A stretch of 64,000 nucleotides of DNA, taken from contig JAPNXP010000010.1 in assembly GCA_028753945.1 (NCBI GenBank), positions 2,917,042 through 2,981,041 of the forward strand, given 5' to 3'. The notes beneath the pieces were generated by a model that was given only the letters and a program-made list of their open reading frames with translations, made no database searches and was not told where the DNA came from. Below are positions 12,241 through 24,289 of this stretch, one piece after another (position 1 is the first letter of the stretch; the number at the start of each line of letters is the position of its first letter). The DNA comes from Hexactinellida sp. DTS-2022. Taxonomy: Eukaryota > Porifera > Hexactinellida. Both the position numbers and the translations under genes were made by a program.

Positions 12241-13855
12241 AGTCCGATTAAGGATGCTTCGGTCCAAGTTTGTATTATCGACACGAGGGGACTTTGTACA
12301 TTTTAATATTCTAATTTGTTATGTATCTCTAACTGACTTGATTTTTCATAGAAATGGCTAAAACCAAAAAAAATCAATTTGTGAATATTTTGTCTTTATG
12401 AATCAATTATCTTGTGAAAGTGCTCCCGTCATCGTAATGGTAACGTAATCAATATCCAGACTTTTATTTTTAAAAATATCGGACCGATTTCTCCGAAAAT
12501 TGTTGCTGCTATTCATTGTAACTAGAGTAAAAATGCTTGCAACTTGGGATATGTGAAATGTGTACTTAGACATTTGTGATGCCTTATCCGGCCAATAGGG
12601 GAAAAAGGTACAAAAAAGCCGAATTTTCCAATTGAAAGTGTCCGAAGGGTGGATAACTTAGTTGGAATGACCCTAAGTTGCATGATTCTGTCTGCAACTA
12701 TGTAAATTTGGTTGCCTCAAACTTTCAAACACCTATGCTAAAGATTTTTTGAGATAAAAGTTGGAGAATGCAAAAAATATATGATTTTAGATAAAGGGGG
12801 TTAAAAATATATTGATATGACTATGCATAATAATCAGCTAATTTGATGAAATGAGCAAACTTATTTTGATTGTGTTTTGTTTAAATGTGCTTGTACTGTC
12901 TGCATTAAATAATCAAGTCAATAAATATTGTCGATGGATTTTCAATGCAATATGCCACCCTAAATACATTATCCTCGTTCTTTTGGGACATCTTTTCTCG
13001 GGAATATTTCAATGTTTTAGTTCAAATTGATGTTGTATTCAATTAATGTTATTGTCCAATGCTATTTACAGTATAATGCATCTAATATACAATGCATAGA
13101 GTTGATAAATATGATATAGCAAATCGAAAAGTTGATGGTGCATTAAGTATACAAAAAGATGGGCAGATCAGGGACCAATCGCTTCCTAGGGTCGATAATC
13201 CATACCCAAATAATACATCCTATGTACCTAGGATGTGTAAAAATGCCTATTCGAAGATAATAGCCATTCTGGGCCACTGTGAGCATGATCTGAACTGTCG
13301 GCAAATTAGTGGAAACATACTTTTTACATACTGAGATGTCAACAATATGATCAAAACTGGGTTCTACTATCTCTAAAACCTAGGTGATGTAATATTATTA
13401 TTAAAAAGTTTTCTAAATGCTCTAAAAGGCGCGACGTGGGTCACTTAATAACTTTTAACCATATATATTAGGATTTGTGAAAAATTATACCTTGTTCAAG
13501 AAATATAATCAATAATCATGGGTGAACAATAAATTTTTTGTTACCAAACCTAAAATATAATTTATGACAGAATTTACATTAATTGTCTAGAACTACGTTT
13601 AGGAGACTACGTACATCATTTTTGATAATACCACTCAGTTTGAAGCTACCGATGACCAATATGTCAATAATACTTCATTAAGGTCTATCTAGCATAGTTT
13701 TCTATTTCCACTTAAAGCCCTGAAAATGCCCACTGTGAAGTTTTTAGTAATACGGCTGTAGTTATTACCCACTTAATTGGATTAGTGTCAGTAGCATTAA
13801 TGTAACTAACATTAATACCAGCTAAGATTCCAAGCATAACAAGTTCATTCACAGT
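12241..13855. other. Non-coding stretch, no gene seen
   Basis: AT-rich sequence. One 80-codon plus-strand frame at 13092-13334 shows no recognisable motif. No terminal repeats or RNA features were identified. Confidence 0.4.
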
Positions 13856-14104
13856 TCACCACGAGTGATTACGCCGCATATTACTAAAGTGTTGCTGAAT
13901 AGTAACTGCATTATAGCCTTGGATGCCACAGAGAGCAGCAACATAAGGACTCTGTTCAAATGTTTCTATTAAAGAACCACGGATATTATAATGCTCACTT
14001 TCATCACCGAAGATTAAGTGAGACAGTGTTCTAAAGAAACAATCCCCATCACCTGTTACAGGAACTATCCTGAAATTAACCCGATCTCTTACATTTGTAC
14101 GCAT
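13856..14104 (-). pseudogene. OTU-like cysteine protease domain of a Helentron relic
   Basis: An 82-codon frame contains the sequence TGDGDCFFRTLSHLIFG, the catalytic Asp/Cys signature of OTU-family cysteine proteases. In Helentron-type Helitrons an OTU domain is part of the large Rep/helicase polyprotein. The catalytic His region of OTU is not present in this open piece, so the domain is truncated. It lies at the 3' end of a minus-strand relic reaching 19600. The intact Helitron at 40381-43104 ends in a comparable domain with DGNCLYR. Confidence 0.7.
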
Positions 14105-14132
14105 AAAATCATAATAACCAGTAGCTGAGACT

Positions 14133-14459
14133 CTAGTTAGTAGGTCTTAAAGGTATCCTCTGTAGATTAATGCATTGTGCTAATGACTGTCTCATCGCAA
14201 ATGTGAATGAATTAGCATTGTCATATGTAGTTACAGCAGACAGCACAGGAGTAGGGATGGATACATGACTAACAATTACATCCTGAATATCCTTAGTTGT
14301 ATTATCATTTGGTATTTGGTCAATATCATTGATATCATATTGACTACTAGTAGCATGTGATATAATTATAATTGGTTGATTATCCACATTACTACAGTCA
14401 CTAATAACAGTTCCAAAAGAAATCAACATTGGCTTATGATCATGATTCATAAAAACCAC
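14133..14459 (-). pseudogene. Linker region before the OTU domain of the Helentron relic
   Basis: A 108-codon frame just upstream of the OTU fragment. Its end (FAMRQSLAQCINLQRIPLRP) aligns by eye with the segment preceding the OTU domain in the intact Helitron (IPMRQKIAHCIGLHEILILP), so it belongs to the same polyprotein. The remainder is polar, low in motifs and poorly conserved. It overlaps the next upstream frame, showing that the original gene is frameshifted here. Confidence 0.6.
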
Positions 14460-14907
14460 ACGAGAAGGTCAAGTTTATAGTGAATATACAATCCATCTGA
14501 GATCCATAGTTAGTGGAAACTCCAGGCAAAAATTGGATCATCCCTTTATTTGAAAAATACTTTATCAAGGAATCTCTCTCAGGAGATCGTGCAAATAAAT
14601 CTATAATGAAGTCCCCAGTAACTATCAAGTGATCAGATTTTATCAATTTACTTAGAATCCGATCAAGTTCCGAGTAAATTGCTTAATTGAGGATTGTGGT
14701 GATCGGTATATAGACATTACCAAGGCTTATCGATTATCATGGGATCATAGAATTGGAGAATCAATATCTCGATCATAGCGCCATTATGATAGCCTGAGTG
14801 TGCAACTAAAACTTACACAAAGCTGGATTTCGGGAGTATATGTGTGTACCAGAACCAGGAAGTCTAGCACTACTATCAATTCTACCAATGAGAGTATGAG
14901 CAGGGAT
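14440..14907 (-). pseudogene. Endonuclease (EEP/AP-like) C-terminal half of the Helentron relic
   Basis: The minus-strand translation shows LIVTGDFIIDLFARS and GMIQFLPGVSTNYGSQMDCIF, which resemble the exonuclease-endonuclease-phosphatase motifs TGDFN and the following D-containing motif. Here the Asn of TGDFN is replaced by Ile. Upstream, to 14907, the frame is interrupted by stops but still reads endonuclease-like sequence up to the insertion point of the palindromic element. An AP-like endonuclease in the Rep/helicase protein is characteristic of Helentrons (Helitron2). Confidence 0.65.
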
Positions 14908-15818
14908 CATAGACTCCTTTAGATAAGGACTGGAACGTCGCGATCTCGGGGTTTTTAACTTGAGTCTGAGAGGCTCCAATTTTTAAAATTGAAAAAGCAT
15001 TAGGTTTCCGGTTTCCAAATGTGATTTTTGGCATGTAAGGGTAACTGTTGGCACCCGTCACAATTTGAGGTTTTCTCTCGAAAATTTCTCACACTCGACA
15101 AGTTATGACGTCATTGTCACATTTCGAGAACCTGAAAAGTCACTTAATCGCACATAATTCGCGCACTCCAAGAGATAAAAATCTGAAAATTTAATAGAAC
15201 ATGCACATTAATGATGCGGACACTTTGGTCACACCAAATTGCCAATATGCTCACTCATTATCACATGATGACGTAATAACTAAATTTCACATTGTTAAAT
15301 TTGACTATTTAGGCCTATTTATGTCCAAATAGATATACTGTAGCATCAATCTATATAGATACTAGCGCGCTTCGCGGCAGAACCCAACCACACGGTTGGT
15401 GTATGGTTTATACACTTCTAACATTGATTATAAAGCGTAAATAGGCCTAAATAGTCAAATTTAACAATGTGAAATTTAAGTGATTACGTCATCATGTGAT
15501 AATGAGTAAGCATATTGGAAATCTGGTGTGACCAGTGTCCGCATCATTAATGTGCATGTTCTATTAAATTTTCAGATTTTTATCTCTTTTTCAGGGTTCT
15601 CGAAATGTGACAATGACGTCATAACTTGTCGAGGTGTGAGAAATTGAGTGAAAACCTCAAATTGTTGACGGGTGCCAAAGGTTACCCCTATATGCCATAA
15701 ATCACATTTGGAAACCGGAAATTTAATGCTTTTTCAATTTTTAAAATTGGAGCCTCTCAGACTCAAGTTAAAAACCCCGAGATCGCGACGTTCCAGTCCT
15801 TATCTAAAGGAGTCTATG
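14908..15818. mobile_element. 911-bp palindromic element with exact 8-bp TSD
   Basis: Two arms of about 400 bp (14908-15320 and 15432-15818) are inverted copies starting CATAGACTCCTTTAGATA. The flanks are the direct repeat GCAGGGAT (14900-14907 and 15819-15826). Removing the element and one TSD joins the endonuclease frame without a break (..FNIPAHTLIGRIDSS..), confirming the boundaries. The centre contains a Helitron-type 3' end in minus orientation, with CTAG at 15362-15365. The interior has no transposase. The 8-bp TSD would fit hAT, Merlin or MULE-like mobilisation; the termini do not settle which. Confidence 0.85.
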
Positions 15819-15985
15819 GCAGGGATATTAAAGTTATCAGTGGACAAAGTCATTGTCTCCTGCAAGATTAACACTAGGGATTGTACTATTAGTGGATACA
15901 CGGTCAAGTCCTCCCAGGGTTTGTTCAATGAACGAACATTGTGTACATAGATATATCGATTAGTTAGTGGACTCGACCACATAAT
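15819..15985 (-). pseudogene. Endonuclease N-terminal part of the Helentron relic
   Basis: The minus-strand frame reads NVRSLNKPWEDL and ILQETMTLSTDNFNIP, matching the start of AP-like endonuclease domains (an N-x-RSL motif followed by LQET, where the Glu is a metal ligand). It is cut by the palindromic element immediately after the Pro. Upstream, separated by a frameshift, lies the end of the helicase domain. Confidence 0.7.
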
Positions 15986-16910
15986 AGCACAGTGTTCTTT
16001 TAACCGCTTAAGTTCTAAGTGGAGAGGATCTTTTTCAGATAACTTATTAGTTAGTTTATATTACCAAATACAAACAGACCAGATGCCGATTTTGCCCTAC
16101 TGAGCACGGTGTATAACGCCTTACGTACATTAGTAATTCTATATGGAGTACAACACAATCGTAAGTAGCGCCTTGACTCTTATTCGGCTACTATGAAAGA
16201 AAACTGCTTTCTAACTCACCTATAGGAATTCACACCTTTCCCTCTCTGGAAACGTCGTGTTTCCAATCCAATAGGAGACAGGTTCCTTTGAAAACATAAC
16301 AATGTTGAGACTTTGCTCGTTTGTCCTTTCCTACTGTTGGATCATCAAACTCCATTCAGAGGATACATGAACTACTTCCAGAGAATCGCTCTTGGTACCA
16401 TACACTATTTTTTCAAGAGTCCAGTAGCTCATTAAATAACCACCTTGTATACCGTTATTCACTGTCATGAGGTATCTAGCACCTAGCTTCAAGAAGAGCC
16501 CACAGGGTAGTTCCTGGGTGTCACATACCTTTAGGTGTTTAATAACTTTATTCAGCTTGTTAGTAATAGCTCCAGCAGTATCTCCTACTAAAGAATCAAT
16601 AGCTTTAAATCTAAAATTTTAAGTGGTTAATGCATTGAGAACAGTCTCGTTATGAGCATTAACACTGGCGTTTGTACTAAACAGAAGGATAGATTTTATG
16701 GGAATCTATTCATCTTTAGTTCCGTGGTCACTATTGGGATCTAGAGATTGTTGTTCTCTGGATTGTCTAACTGGAAGACAGTATCCTCAATAACCACTGC
16801 ACCCTCATTGTTCAGTATTTCCTCAATAGCAATCTCATCAAAGCTGAGCTCATTAGGGTCCAAGTCCTGGAGGATATTAATAGCCTCGTCAATTGAGGAT
16901 TGGTCTCTGC
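15986..16910 (-). pseudogene. Decayed helicase region of the Helentron relic
   Basis: Near 16085-16150 the minus strand reads RKALYTVLSRAKSASGLF, the PIF1/RecD-type helicase motif VI region of Helitron proteins. The stretch up to 16910 retains only short helicase-like pieces (for example LDPNELSFDEIAIEEILNN near 16810-16865) separated by stops and frameshifts. The Walker A and B motifs could not be seen, so the helicase is degenerate or partly deleted. Confidence 0.55.
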
Positions 16911-17382
16911 CAGGGTTGTATCAAATCAATTTGAGTTGGCAAAACAACACATTTTTTGTCTACCAACTCATTCAAATTTCCTTCACCAACTCATTCAACT
17001 CATTCATTTTGCTGTTACAAACTCATTCAACTCAATTCAAGAAAATGAGTTGATTCTGCCAACTCATTTTTTATTAAACTAATTGTAACTAACGTATATC
17101 TTAAATCTTCAGTTTACTAATACATTTACAGCTGCGAAGGTCTGCTCTCAAAAGTGATCCGGCCAAATTTGGATCTCCCTACGCATTAATGTTACGACAA
17201 AGTGAAAGTTGTCTGGCCATGGTCGGAAGTAGGGTTGTATCAACTCATTTTGAGTTGGCAAAACAACTCATTTTTTGTCTACCAACTCATTCAACTCATT
17301 CATTTTGCTGTCACCAACTCATTCAACTCATTCAAGAAAATTAGTTGATTCTGCCAACTCAAAATGAGTTGATACAACCCTG
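16911..17382. mobile_element. hAT-like MITE built of AACTCATT repeats
   Basis: The ends are CAGGGTTGTATCAA (left) and CAGGGTTGTATCAACTC (right, reverse complement), flanked by the exact 8-bp TSD GTCTCTGC (16903-16910 and 17383-17390). The interior is composed of CAACTCATTCAACTCATT-like motifs. A second terminus-like TAGGGTTGTATCAAC occurs inside at about 17231, so the element may be a composite of two copies. Inserted in the Helentron relic. Confidence 0.8.
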
Positions 17383-17870
17383 GTCTCTGCTTTCAAACAA
17401 TTCCCTATTCTGAATATTCTGATTGAGATATTCAGATTCAGTATCACTGGTGTCAGTTCTCCATGGTACAAACAGCATTAACTGTTCTCTATAAAAGTTA
17501 ACTTCGTCCTGTATAATACTATACCTTCTAAATCGGATAATTTTAGCTTTACGACGGAGTCTCACAAAACATGTATCTTTGAGAGCAAAAAGTCTCGGAT
17601 TATCGACCAGGGAAGCTGCCATGTCTTCCATAATTTCTTCATCAAAGTTGGGATTAGCTTTACACATTCTCTTACTAGATTGGAATTCATACCATGCTGC
17701 AAACTCAGCTAGGCATCTTCCTCTAACTCATCAGGTCGTTGCAAGTAGTGCTCAATTAGATCTGACAGAAATATATCTACTGAATCCTGCTCCATACCCA
17801 TTAGAACGGGTTTGGACTTGAGTATCCTAACCCGTTTATAAGCAGGATTGGTGTTAATGTAGATATTAGC
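17383..17870 (-). pseudogene. Rep-helicase connecting region of the Helentron relic
   Basis: The 102-codon frame 17359-17667 includes RRKAKIIRFRRYSIIQDEVNFYREQLMLFVPWR, which I recognise as the conserved segment between the Rep and helicase domains of Helentron-type proteins. Its last codons run into the adjacent MITE, so the end of the frame is not native. Farther upstream to about 17870 the coding potential is broken. Confidence 0.6.
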
Positions 17871-17939
17871 TCTACTGCGCTGAGAGAGAGGGATACTGAG
17901 ATGGTAAGAAACCTCTTGAGTTGATAACTCTCAATAGCT

Positions 17940-19600
17940 CTAAAACTTGTAAGCAATTCCCCTCAGTCTATCTTTAATTAAAGCATTGGCTGCTTTCAGA
18001 TGAGTTAAGGCATCTTTCAATAGCTTAGACATCCCACGCTGAGACTTATCGATATACGAAATAACATATACTGCGCAAGCACATGGCTCCAATATGTATT
18101 GGAGATCCATATTAGCTTTCCATAAATGCAGAATAGTCGTATTATTGCAGAATAGTCTTATTATGAGCATTGGTCCGCATTTCACTCAAATTTCGTTTCA
18201 GAAATATAGTTGGTCATTAATACAAGATCTCAATGCAGTTTTGTATTTCTCTTCGGTCAAGTAGAATTCATTAAATAAATCCTGTATCGTAAACTACCTA
18301 AGTCAGTATCGCTCTTATCATATGTGTCAATTAGAGTGTATATTCTCATAGCAGGCTCCTTAAGAGCTTCATTAGCAGCTAGCTCCTCTTTGGTAGCCGT
18401 ACTGACATCAAACTCCAATGGTTCTGGAATTTTAGTTGATACCATTGGAGGGTACGGATTATCAAACCTACAGCACCAAAACGACTTTTTCTTATAACAA
18501 GTATTTGTGTGCTTATGTCGCTGTAACTTAATATCATCCTCAGTTAGTATACTATTCTCATTTGGCAATTTACAGAGATAGTATGATCAATTAATTATAT
18601 TATTTCATGTAACGGAGTGTGACCATAGTTAGGGACATCTTGCACCCAAAGTAATGAATGCACATGTGGTGACCCTCTTTGCTGAAATTCTATTCTCAGA
18701 TAGTAATCAGTCAATTTACCAAGGGAAATAACCTCTGATCGAAGCACCTTAAATAGCTCCTTGGAGCGATGATCAAAGTACCTAGCACGATTGACAGGAT
18801 CTCTCCTTATCAGATCAGCTCTCTCGCTCCCTGATATTCCAGAACCTCTTCAACAGACAACTTAACTTCATATGGGATCGGTTTCAGTATCCTCAGTAGC
18901 TCTAGCCATTTAGTATCAGCAGCAGACAGAGTTAGTAAGAACGTAGGACATCCCAGCTGTCTAATCATAGACATTAGCTTTCTCTGTTTCTGCTGCCAGA
19001 ATGCTGGAGAAGTACGCACTTGCTTCAATAATTTAAAAGCCTCATCGTTCTCAATCATTCTCTCCAGATTGTCGACATTGAGAACATCAGACACAGTAAT
19101 AGCCTGTCCGTCATTAGCCTATATACAAATATTGATACACTGTTAATAAGACTAGCTGTCTCCACCAGTTTGTACTTAGGAAACAGTAGAGTTATGTTAG
19201 TGCTACACCTCCTATCATAAGTAGGGAATAAAATAAATAGTCTCATTAGCAGATTTGAAAATTAGATTGAAACTTAGTTAATTGTAATTAAAATGACAAA
19301 TATCTTATTGGACCATGGATATAACATAGTAATTTCAACTTTAAGAATGTCCATGGTTGATTAACAAAATTATGTATATAGTGGAAATTGAAATTGTCAG
19401 TATTATTGATAATATAACTAACCTAAAAATGCAGACTTTGATTTCTTGAGGATAGACAAGTCCTCAGGCAAGTCTCTGCAATGACCAGCAAACACACAAG
19501 GGGATGCAAGTTCCCCATAAACTTATCCGTGGTTAAGTACAGAGGCTTCCTCCCTTCAACCAGGAGCCAATTTTATTAGCAGGTTATCACTTGACAGCAG
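17940..19600 (-). pseudogene. Rep (HUH nuclease) region of the Helentron relic
   Basis: Three separate frames plus decoded intervals give the Rep part. Around 18640-18800 the minus strand reads DYYLRIEFQQRGSPHVHSL, containing the HUH motif (His-Val-His at 18658-18666). The frame at 18810-19094 has the upstream block MIRQLGCPTFLLTLSAADTKW. The frame at 17940-18185 has AVYVISYIDKSQRGMS, the region of the catalytic tyrosines. Coding resemblance continues upstream to about 19600 (GELASPCVFAGHCRDL). Multiple stops and frameshifts make it non-functional. Minus strand, same gene as the fragments down to 13856. Confidence 0.75.
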
Positions 19601-20900
19601 CAGTGTGTCTAAGGAACCAGGGTCAGGGCCGGCCTTAGCCAAACTGGCGCCCCGTGCGAGGACAACCTTCCGCGCTACCCTACGAATGGAATTTGAATCT
19701 TCCCAAGTTCCTATTCTACTACACCTTTTACATCGCTTATTTGCTCTTAGAAGCTAGTGAGTATCTGTTAACAGCTCATATTTCATGTTATAACAGCTCA
19801 TAATGGTTATAAGACAGCCTGTTAATAGCTGTTAAGGGCATTTGAACACCTGGCTGTAGTATATGTATCCAGAGTTACACGCGGACCGAAATTTTAGGTT
19901 AAAAAACTAGCCCGAGGCCCGCACGGTCCGTGTGCAAATTGCAAGTTGTAAACTAAGAATACTAAATTACAGTAAAATGGGGGTAAATCTATATAGTTTA
20001 ACAATATGGTGTGTTAATTGGTCATTGACTTACCTGACTGTCCTGACAGTCGTTGAGACTAGTACATATTGGGTTTGTTGCGGGCCAATGACCCGCAACA
20101 AAGATTTATGTAAACAAAGCCCACGGGATCGCGGTACAGCCCACCCCGCGCAATTCTGATGTAATATCTCCCCCATACTTCTTACAGATCCAAGAGTCCA
20201 AGACATTATTCTTTCAACACTTTTGAGACAGTAAATTTGAAATTCCTTCTCTTTATAATCGAGAATATGAATGATAAAAAATTGCAGGGCTTTTCATGAA
20301 TCACGATCTTTTCAACTCGAGTCACCGAGTCATTTGACTCGTGGAGAAATTCGGTGACTTGAATTACAGAGTCTGGCTCGAAGATTTGTGATGACTCACG
20401 AGTCATCAAGTCAAACATATAATAATCTCTTGAAATTCACAGGTTTTTCGAATTCTGAATAATGTCAGATTAGTAAAATAATATACAGGTATACACTCAA
20501 TTTCCAATTGCTTTTTGATTACTCATCCACTTCCCGGTCTCTATTATCATAGTTATTTTAACTTAATGCGGGGCATCGGGGCACGAGCTCTGATGCCCAC
20601 ACATAAATTCCTTAAACTATCTGCCTAAACTGTCCCAATGATTATTAAATTGTTTGCCTCTCCGAAAAAATGTAGTCATATTTCTAGATGTAATTCACTA
20701 ACTTCACTTATTTAATCGCTACCAATCAAACCAATTATTCATATTTTTATTATCTATAGAAAGATCGTGATGGATCAATGATTCATTTCTAAATTACGAA
20801 ACAGTAAATATAACATATTCTGTAACTAATCAACCTTAGTACATGTAAAGCTGCAATCAAATTGATGTATTTGTTTAAATATGCTGGAAATCTCTAGCAA
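19601..20900. other. Non-coding stretch with a possible hAT terminus
   Basis: At about 19626 the sequence CAGGGCCGGCCTTAGCC resembles a hAT terminal repeat of a common animal family, but I found no matching right end, so it is at best a fragment. The rest to 20900 is AT-rich with short clusters of GAGTCAC/GTGACTC motifs near 20300-20410. No gene supported. Confidence 0.35.
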
Positions 20901-20939
20901 TGTTAATTGCCTTACCTTGAAAACGCTTTGTCATCGACA

Positions 20940-23150
20940 TTTCAAGAGCTATACATATTTGTCCAAATACCATGGTAATAGTTTTCGATGACAACATCAT
21001 CAATTTCCCAGTCAACCCAGTTTCCTCTCTTCACTCTTTTCGCGAGGCCTCTAGGAACTGCAGGCAATTCGATGCCCATAGTCAATGCTGGATTCTTGCA
21101 GTAAGTCATGAATACAGTGAAAGTATCCACAGTGTCCGTCTGTTTTCAATGCAACTGTCAGTGAAGCGAGTGCAGCGATCTCCCAGTGGCATTGATTCAG
21201 ATTGGAATACATTATGGACTGGGTGAACTTGGCCAAAGGTACGATTTATAATGCATACCTCAAAATATACTTCAAATCGCTGAAGTTCCCGTACAAGTCC
21301 TTGAGCTTTGTTTTCATTGTCTCTAGAGGTGCTTAGGAAGTTAAGAAGATCCTCGTAATTCTCCAAAACAGCATTTACTGCTGGGTACCTTAGAATCCAT
21401 CTAGTAGGGCAAATGGGACGTATATTTGGGCGCAAATCTTACCGTCCTCTGAATTTGCAGCACAAATCTTATCGAAATAGACTTTCCTTTTTGCCGAATC
21501 CTTTACGTATACTCCTATCTTACCAATTAGAGTCACGATGTAATCAAACTGACGAACTTCCTTTGCAGCATCGTTCAGCACTAAATTAAGATTATGACCA
21601 GCGCAGTGGGAATACAGATCTTTTGGATAGTGTCCCCGAACTAATGTCTGCAATCCATATTTGTGATCAGAAACATTTTAAGAAATAACGCCATCCAAAC
21701 CAATCCTATTCCTCTGCATTAGAGCTGTACCGGATTAGAGATTCTCTACTCCGGCCGGATCCGGATATCCGGGGCTCAGTTATCCGGTTATCCGGCTAAA
21801 TATGTATTTGACAAATGATATCATAATATCACATTAAGAACAAGTTCTGCTTATTCTTGATTTAATTTGTACATATACTAAGCTTGAGTTTTTTTAGGGA
21901 GGCTTCTAAAATAATTTATGTGATTCCACAATTGATAGAGTATATGAATATGCTTTCAATCGCATTCACCATTGGTAAATAAGATCTTTTCAATAACATA
22001 TATACTTTCGATTCCTATATTTGTGATCGCTTTTCCTATTAGCTTGAATGGTTGCATTTTTTAATCAATCTCAGCATGAGTGAAATTTGGCATTTTTCTC
22101 ACTGTCTAAGAACAATTCTTTCAGAGCACTCTGTAATGAATGTGATGCCAATACATATATCACGTGGTAAAAGTCCTAAATATATAGCACGTCACCACTG
22201 TGGAACCACATAAAACATTCACATCCAGAAATTTACAAAAATAAATAAATGAATGAAAATCCTCTTGTAGAAATTCACAACAAGGTGATCATAGTATTTT
22301 TCAATCAACTAGTTCTGCTTTTACACATTATCTAAATTTTACTCCAACAATATCTATACAAGAAAACCTGTACCAGACATTAGAATAACAGAAGAAATGG
22401 ACAGTTAAGGACCCTAGAGCTATGGAAATTCACTTTATATTCGGAGAGATAGTTATTCTTTAATTCATACACAAATACAATTGGAACCGTTATCCGGCCG
22501 GATAGTTGTTCATATCCGGTTCCGGCCGGATATTCGGTAACTGACCGGATACAGCCGGATACCGGATTAGAACAGGATATCCGGTACAGCCCTACTCTGC
22601 GTATCTTGCTTCTTCAGACTGCTGACCTGGGCCTTGATCACGAGTTGGTTGTCGTGTTCAGCCTTTACACTGACCAAATGTTGATGCAAGTTGTGCTTAA
22701 GTGAACCAGAATCAGCTCTAGTATGCCTCTGAAGCTTTGACTTACCGCCATGCCAATTGTTCCAGCCAGTAACAAAACTGTACTTGGCAAACCTGTCTTT
22801 TTTATAATTTGCTGGTAACATGTCAGCCCTCAAACCCCAGACACAGATAGAACACCAGCACAAATCCAGTGTCTCATCGAGCGTAACTATGGTATTTCTG
22901 AAAGCCAAGCGTTATTGAACTTCTGATTACCAACGCAGTATTTTTCTTTGGCTGTAAGATATGGATTTACATCATGTCCGACTTGATCAAACGGTGGTGG
23001 AAGTGCAATATGTTCAGGTTCTGGAAATTCTGTGAATAACAAGGAGTCATGTTGGGCTGGTAGAACGAGAGGAATAAGTTTATTTTGATCTTCGACGGGT
23101 TGTGAATCGGGATCGTAGTGTGGTAGAGTGGGTGAAATTTGTGAGGAGAA
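20940..23150 (-). pseudogene. hAT transposase relic of the ZMYM/TTF zinc-finger type
   Basis: Fragments in order on the minus strand give a hAT protein. The N-terminal region near 22930-23110 reads LPHYDPDSQPVEDQNKL and HIALPPPFDQVGHDV. A TTF-like zinc-finger region follows at 22603-22908 (WCSICVWGL, KYSFVTGWNNW, LQRHTRADSG). The core at 21390-21653 has CAGHNLNLVLNDAAKEV, and 21106-21435 has CPTRWILRYPAVNAVLENY. These blocks are typical of ZMYM-like hAT proteins. The gene carries frameshifts and stops and is split by a MITE at 21720-22594. Nothing suggests a domesticated gene. Confidence 0.72.
21720..22594. mobile_element. hAT-like MITE nested in a hAT relic
   Basis: The ends are TAGAGCTGTACCGGAT (left) and TAGGGCTGTACCGGAT (right, reverse complement), with further TATCCGG/CCGGATA-rich subterminal repeats. 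The flanks CTCTGCAT and CTCTGCGT form an 8-bp TSD with one mismatch. The 875-bp element has an AT-rich non-coding interior and interrupts the ZMYM-type hAT transposase frame. Confidence 0.8.
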
Positions 23151-24289
23151 AAAATTATTTAAAACGGTTGTGCAAGCTTAAATTTCTTTGCGGGCTGTTC
23201 AGAATGAGACATGAATCAGGCTTTGATTAGAACTAGAATTACTTTGTGCATTTGTATATGTATTCGAAAGCACACTCCAGCATATATTATTAACATCTTA
23301 AACTATCAAGCCCTTAATTGATCAATGACGAATACCTGAAAAAGACTGACAAAGTATACCTTAATGCATAAACAGTTGAGTTCTCTCTTCGCCTATTAGC
23401 AAGAGTCTCTTGTGCCAAACGCGACTTGCTATTACGCGAATTCCATTGTTACATAAAATTATAAATATAAAAGTAGTTTATCATAACGAGAAAATACTGA
23501 TTTCCCAATGAAAAACCATTAATGATAAAATTTGAAATCACTTATAATTACAATGTTAGAAAATATTTCGAATAAACTATTGATAAGACTCACTCTATAT
23601 AAGGCCTAACAGTAAATGTACCATGGATGCGGTAATAGATGGACATTAGGAATATAATAATCTTATGGGAGTGAACCTAAAAGCACTTAAGTGTATCTCA
23701 AGTAAATATTTCCCAACCCAGTGAAGAATAAACCCATACATTTATTTGGAATTAATATATTTCTATTTAAAATAAGTCAACCTACATACTAAATACAAAC
23801 ATATAAACTACTGTAATACACAAAACATATACGAAACACAACACTGTCTTGTAACTCTTATCTCTCTTCTCTCTCTCTCTCAGTTCACATCACTTGACAA
23901 TTAGTATGCTTGATAGCGCGAAATCTAAGATATCAATATAAAGAAATTAAGTGCTAACAACAATAAATATTATGTAATGGTAAACAATAATTCATGAGAA
24001 TTTTTTCAATTTACGTTTATCGATACCTATTTAAAGTATAGAGGAGTTGTAGTTTTTAATTTTATTGGCAAGAAAGAAATTAGCAGCAGTAAAGATTAAC
24101 TTGCTCATAATAGTGCATCTGTACACATCGCAATTAATACAATTTGATTTCCAGATATCAATATCATCATCATTTTCCATGTACATCAACGTGAGTTCTG
24201 CTAATAACCTTCTAGAATCTAGAGGGACCGTCTACAAGCAAAGTCAAGAGCTGATTATTGTTTTATATTGCAATCATTATCTTCCATAA
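23151..24289. other. Non-coding stretch, no gene seen
   Basis: AT-rich sequence with a short TCTC-rich tract at about 23865-23882. One 74-codon plus-strand frame (24065-24289) has no recognised motif. No terminal-repeat structure was identified. Confidence 0.4.

Noticed and set aside
13092-13334. 80-codon frame
   Set aside because: No similarity recognised and no supporting signals.
19624-20160. Complete hAT element starting CAGGGCCGGCC
   Set aside because: No right terminus or TSD could be found; noted only as an orphan end.
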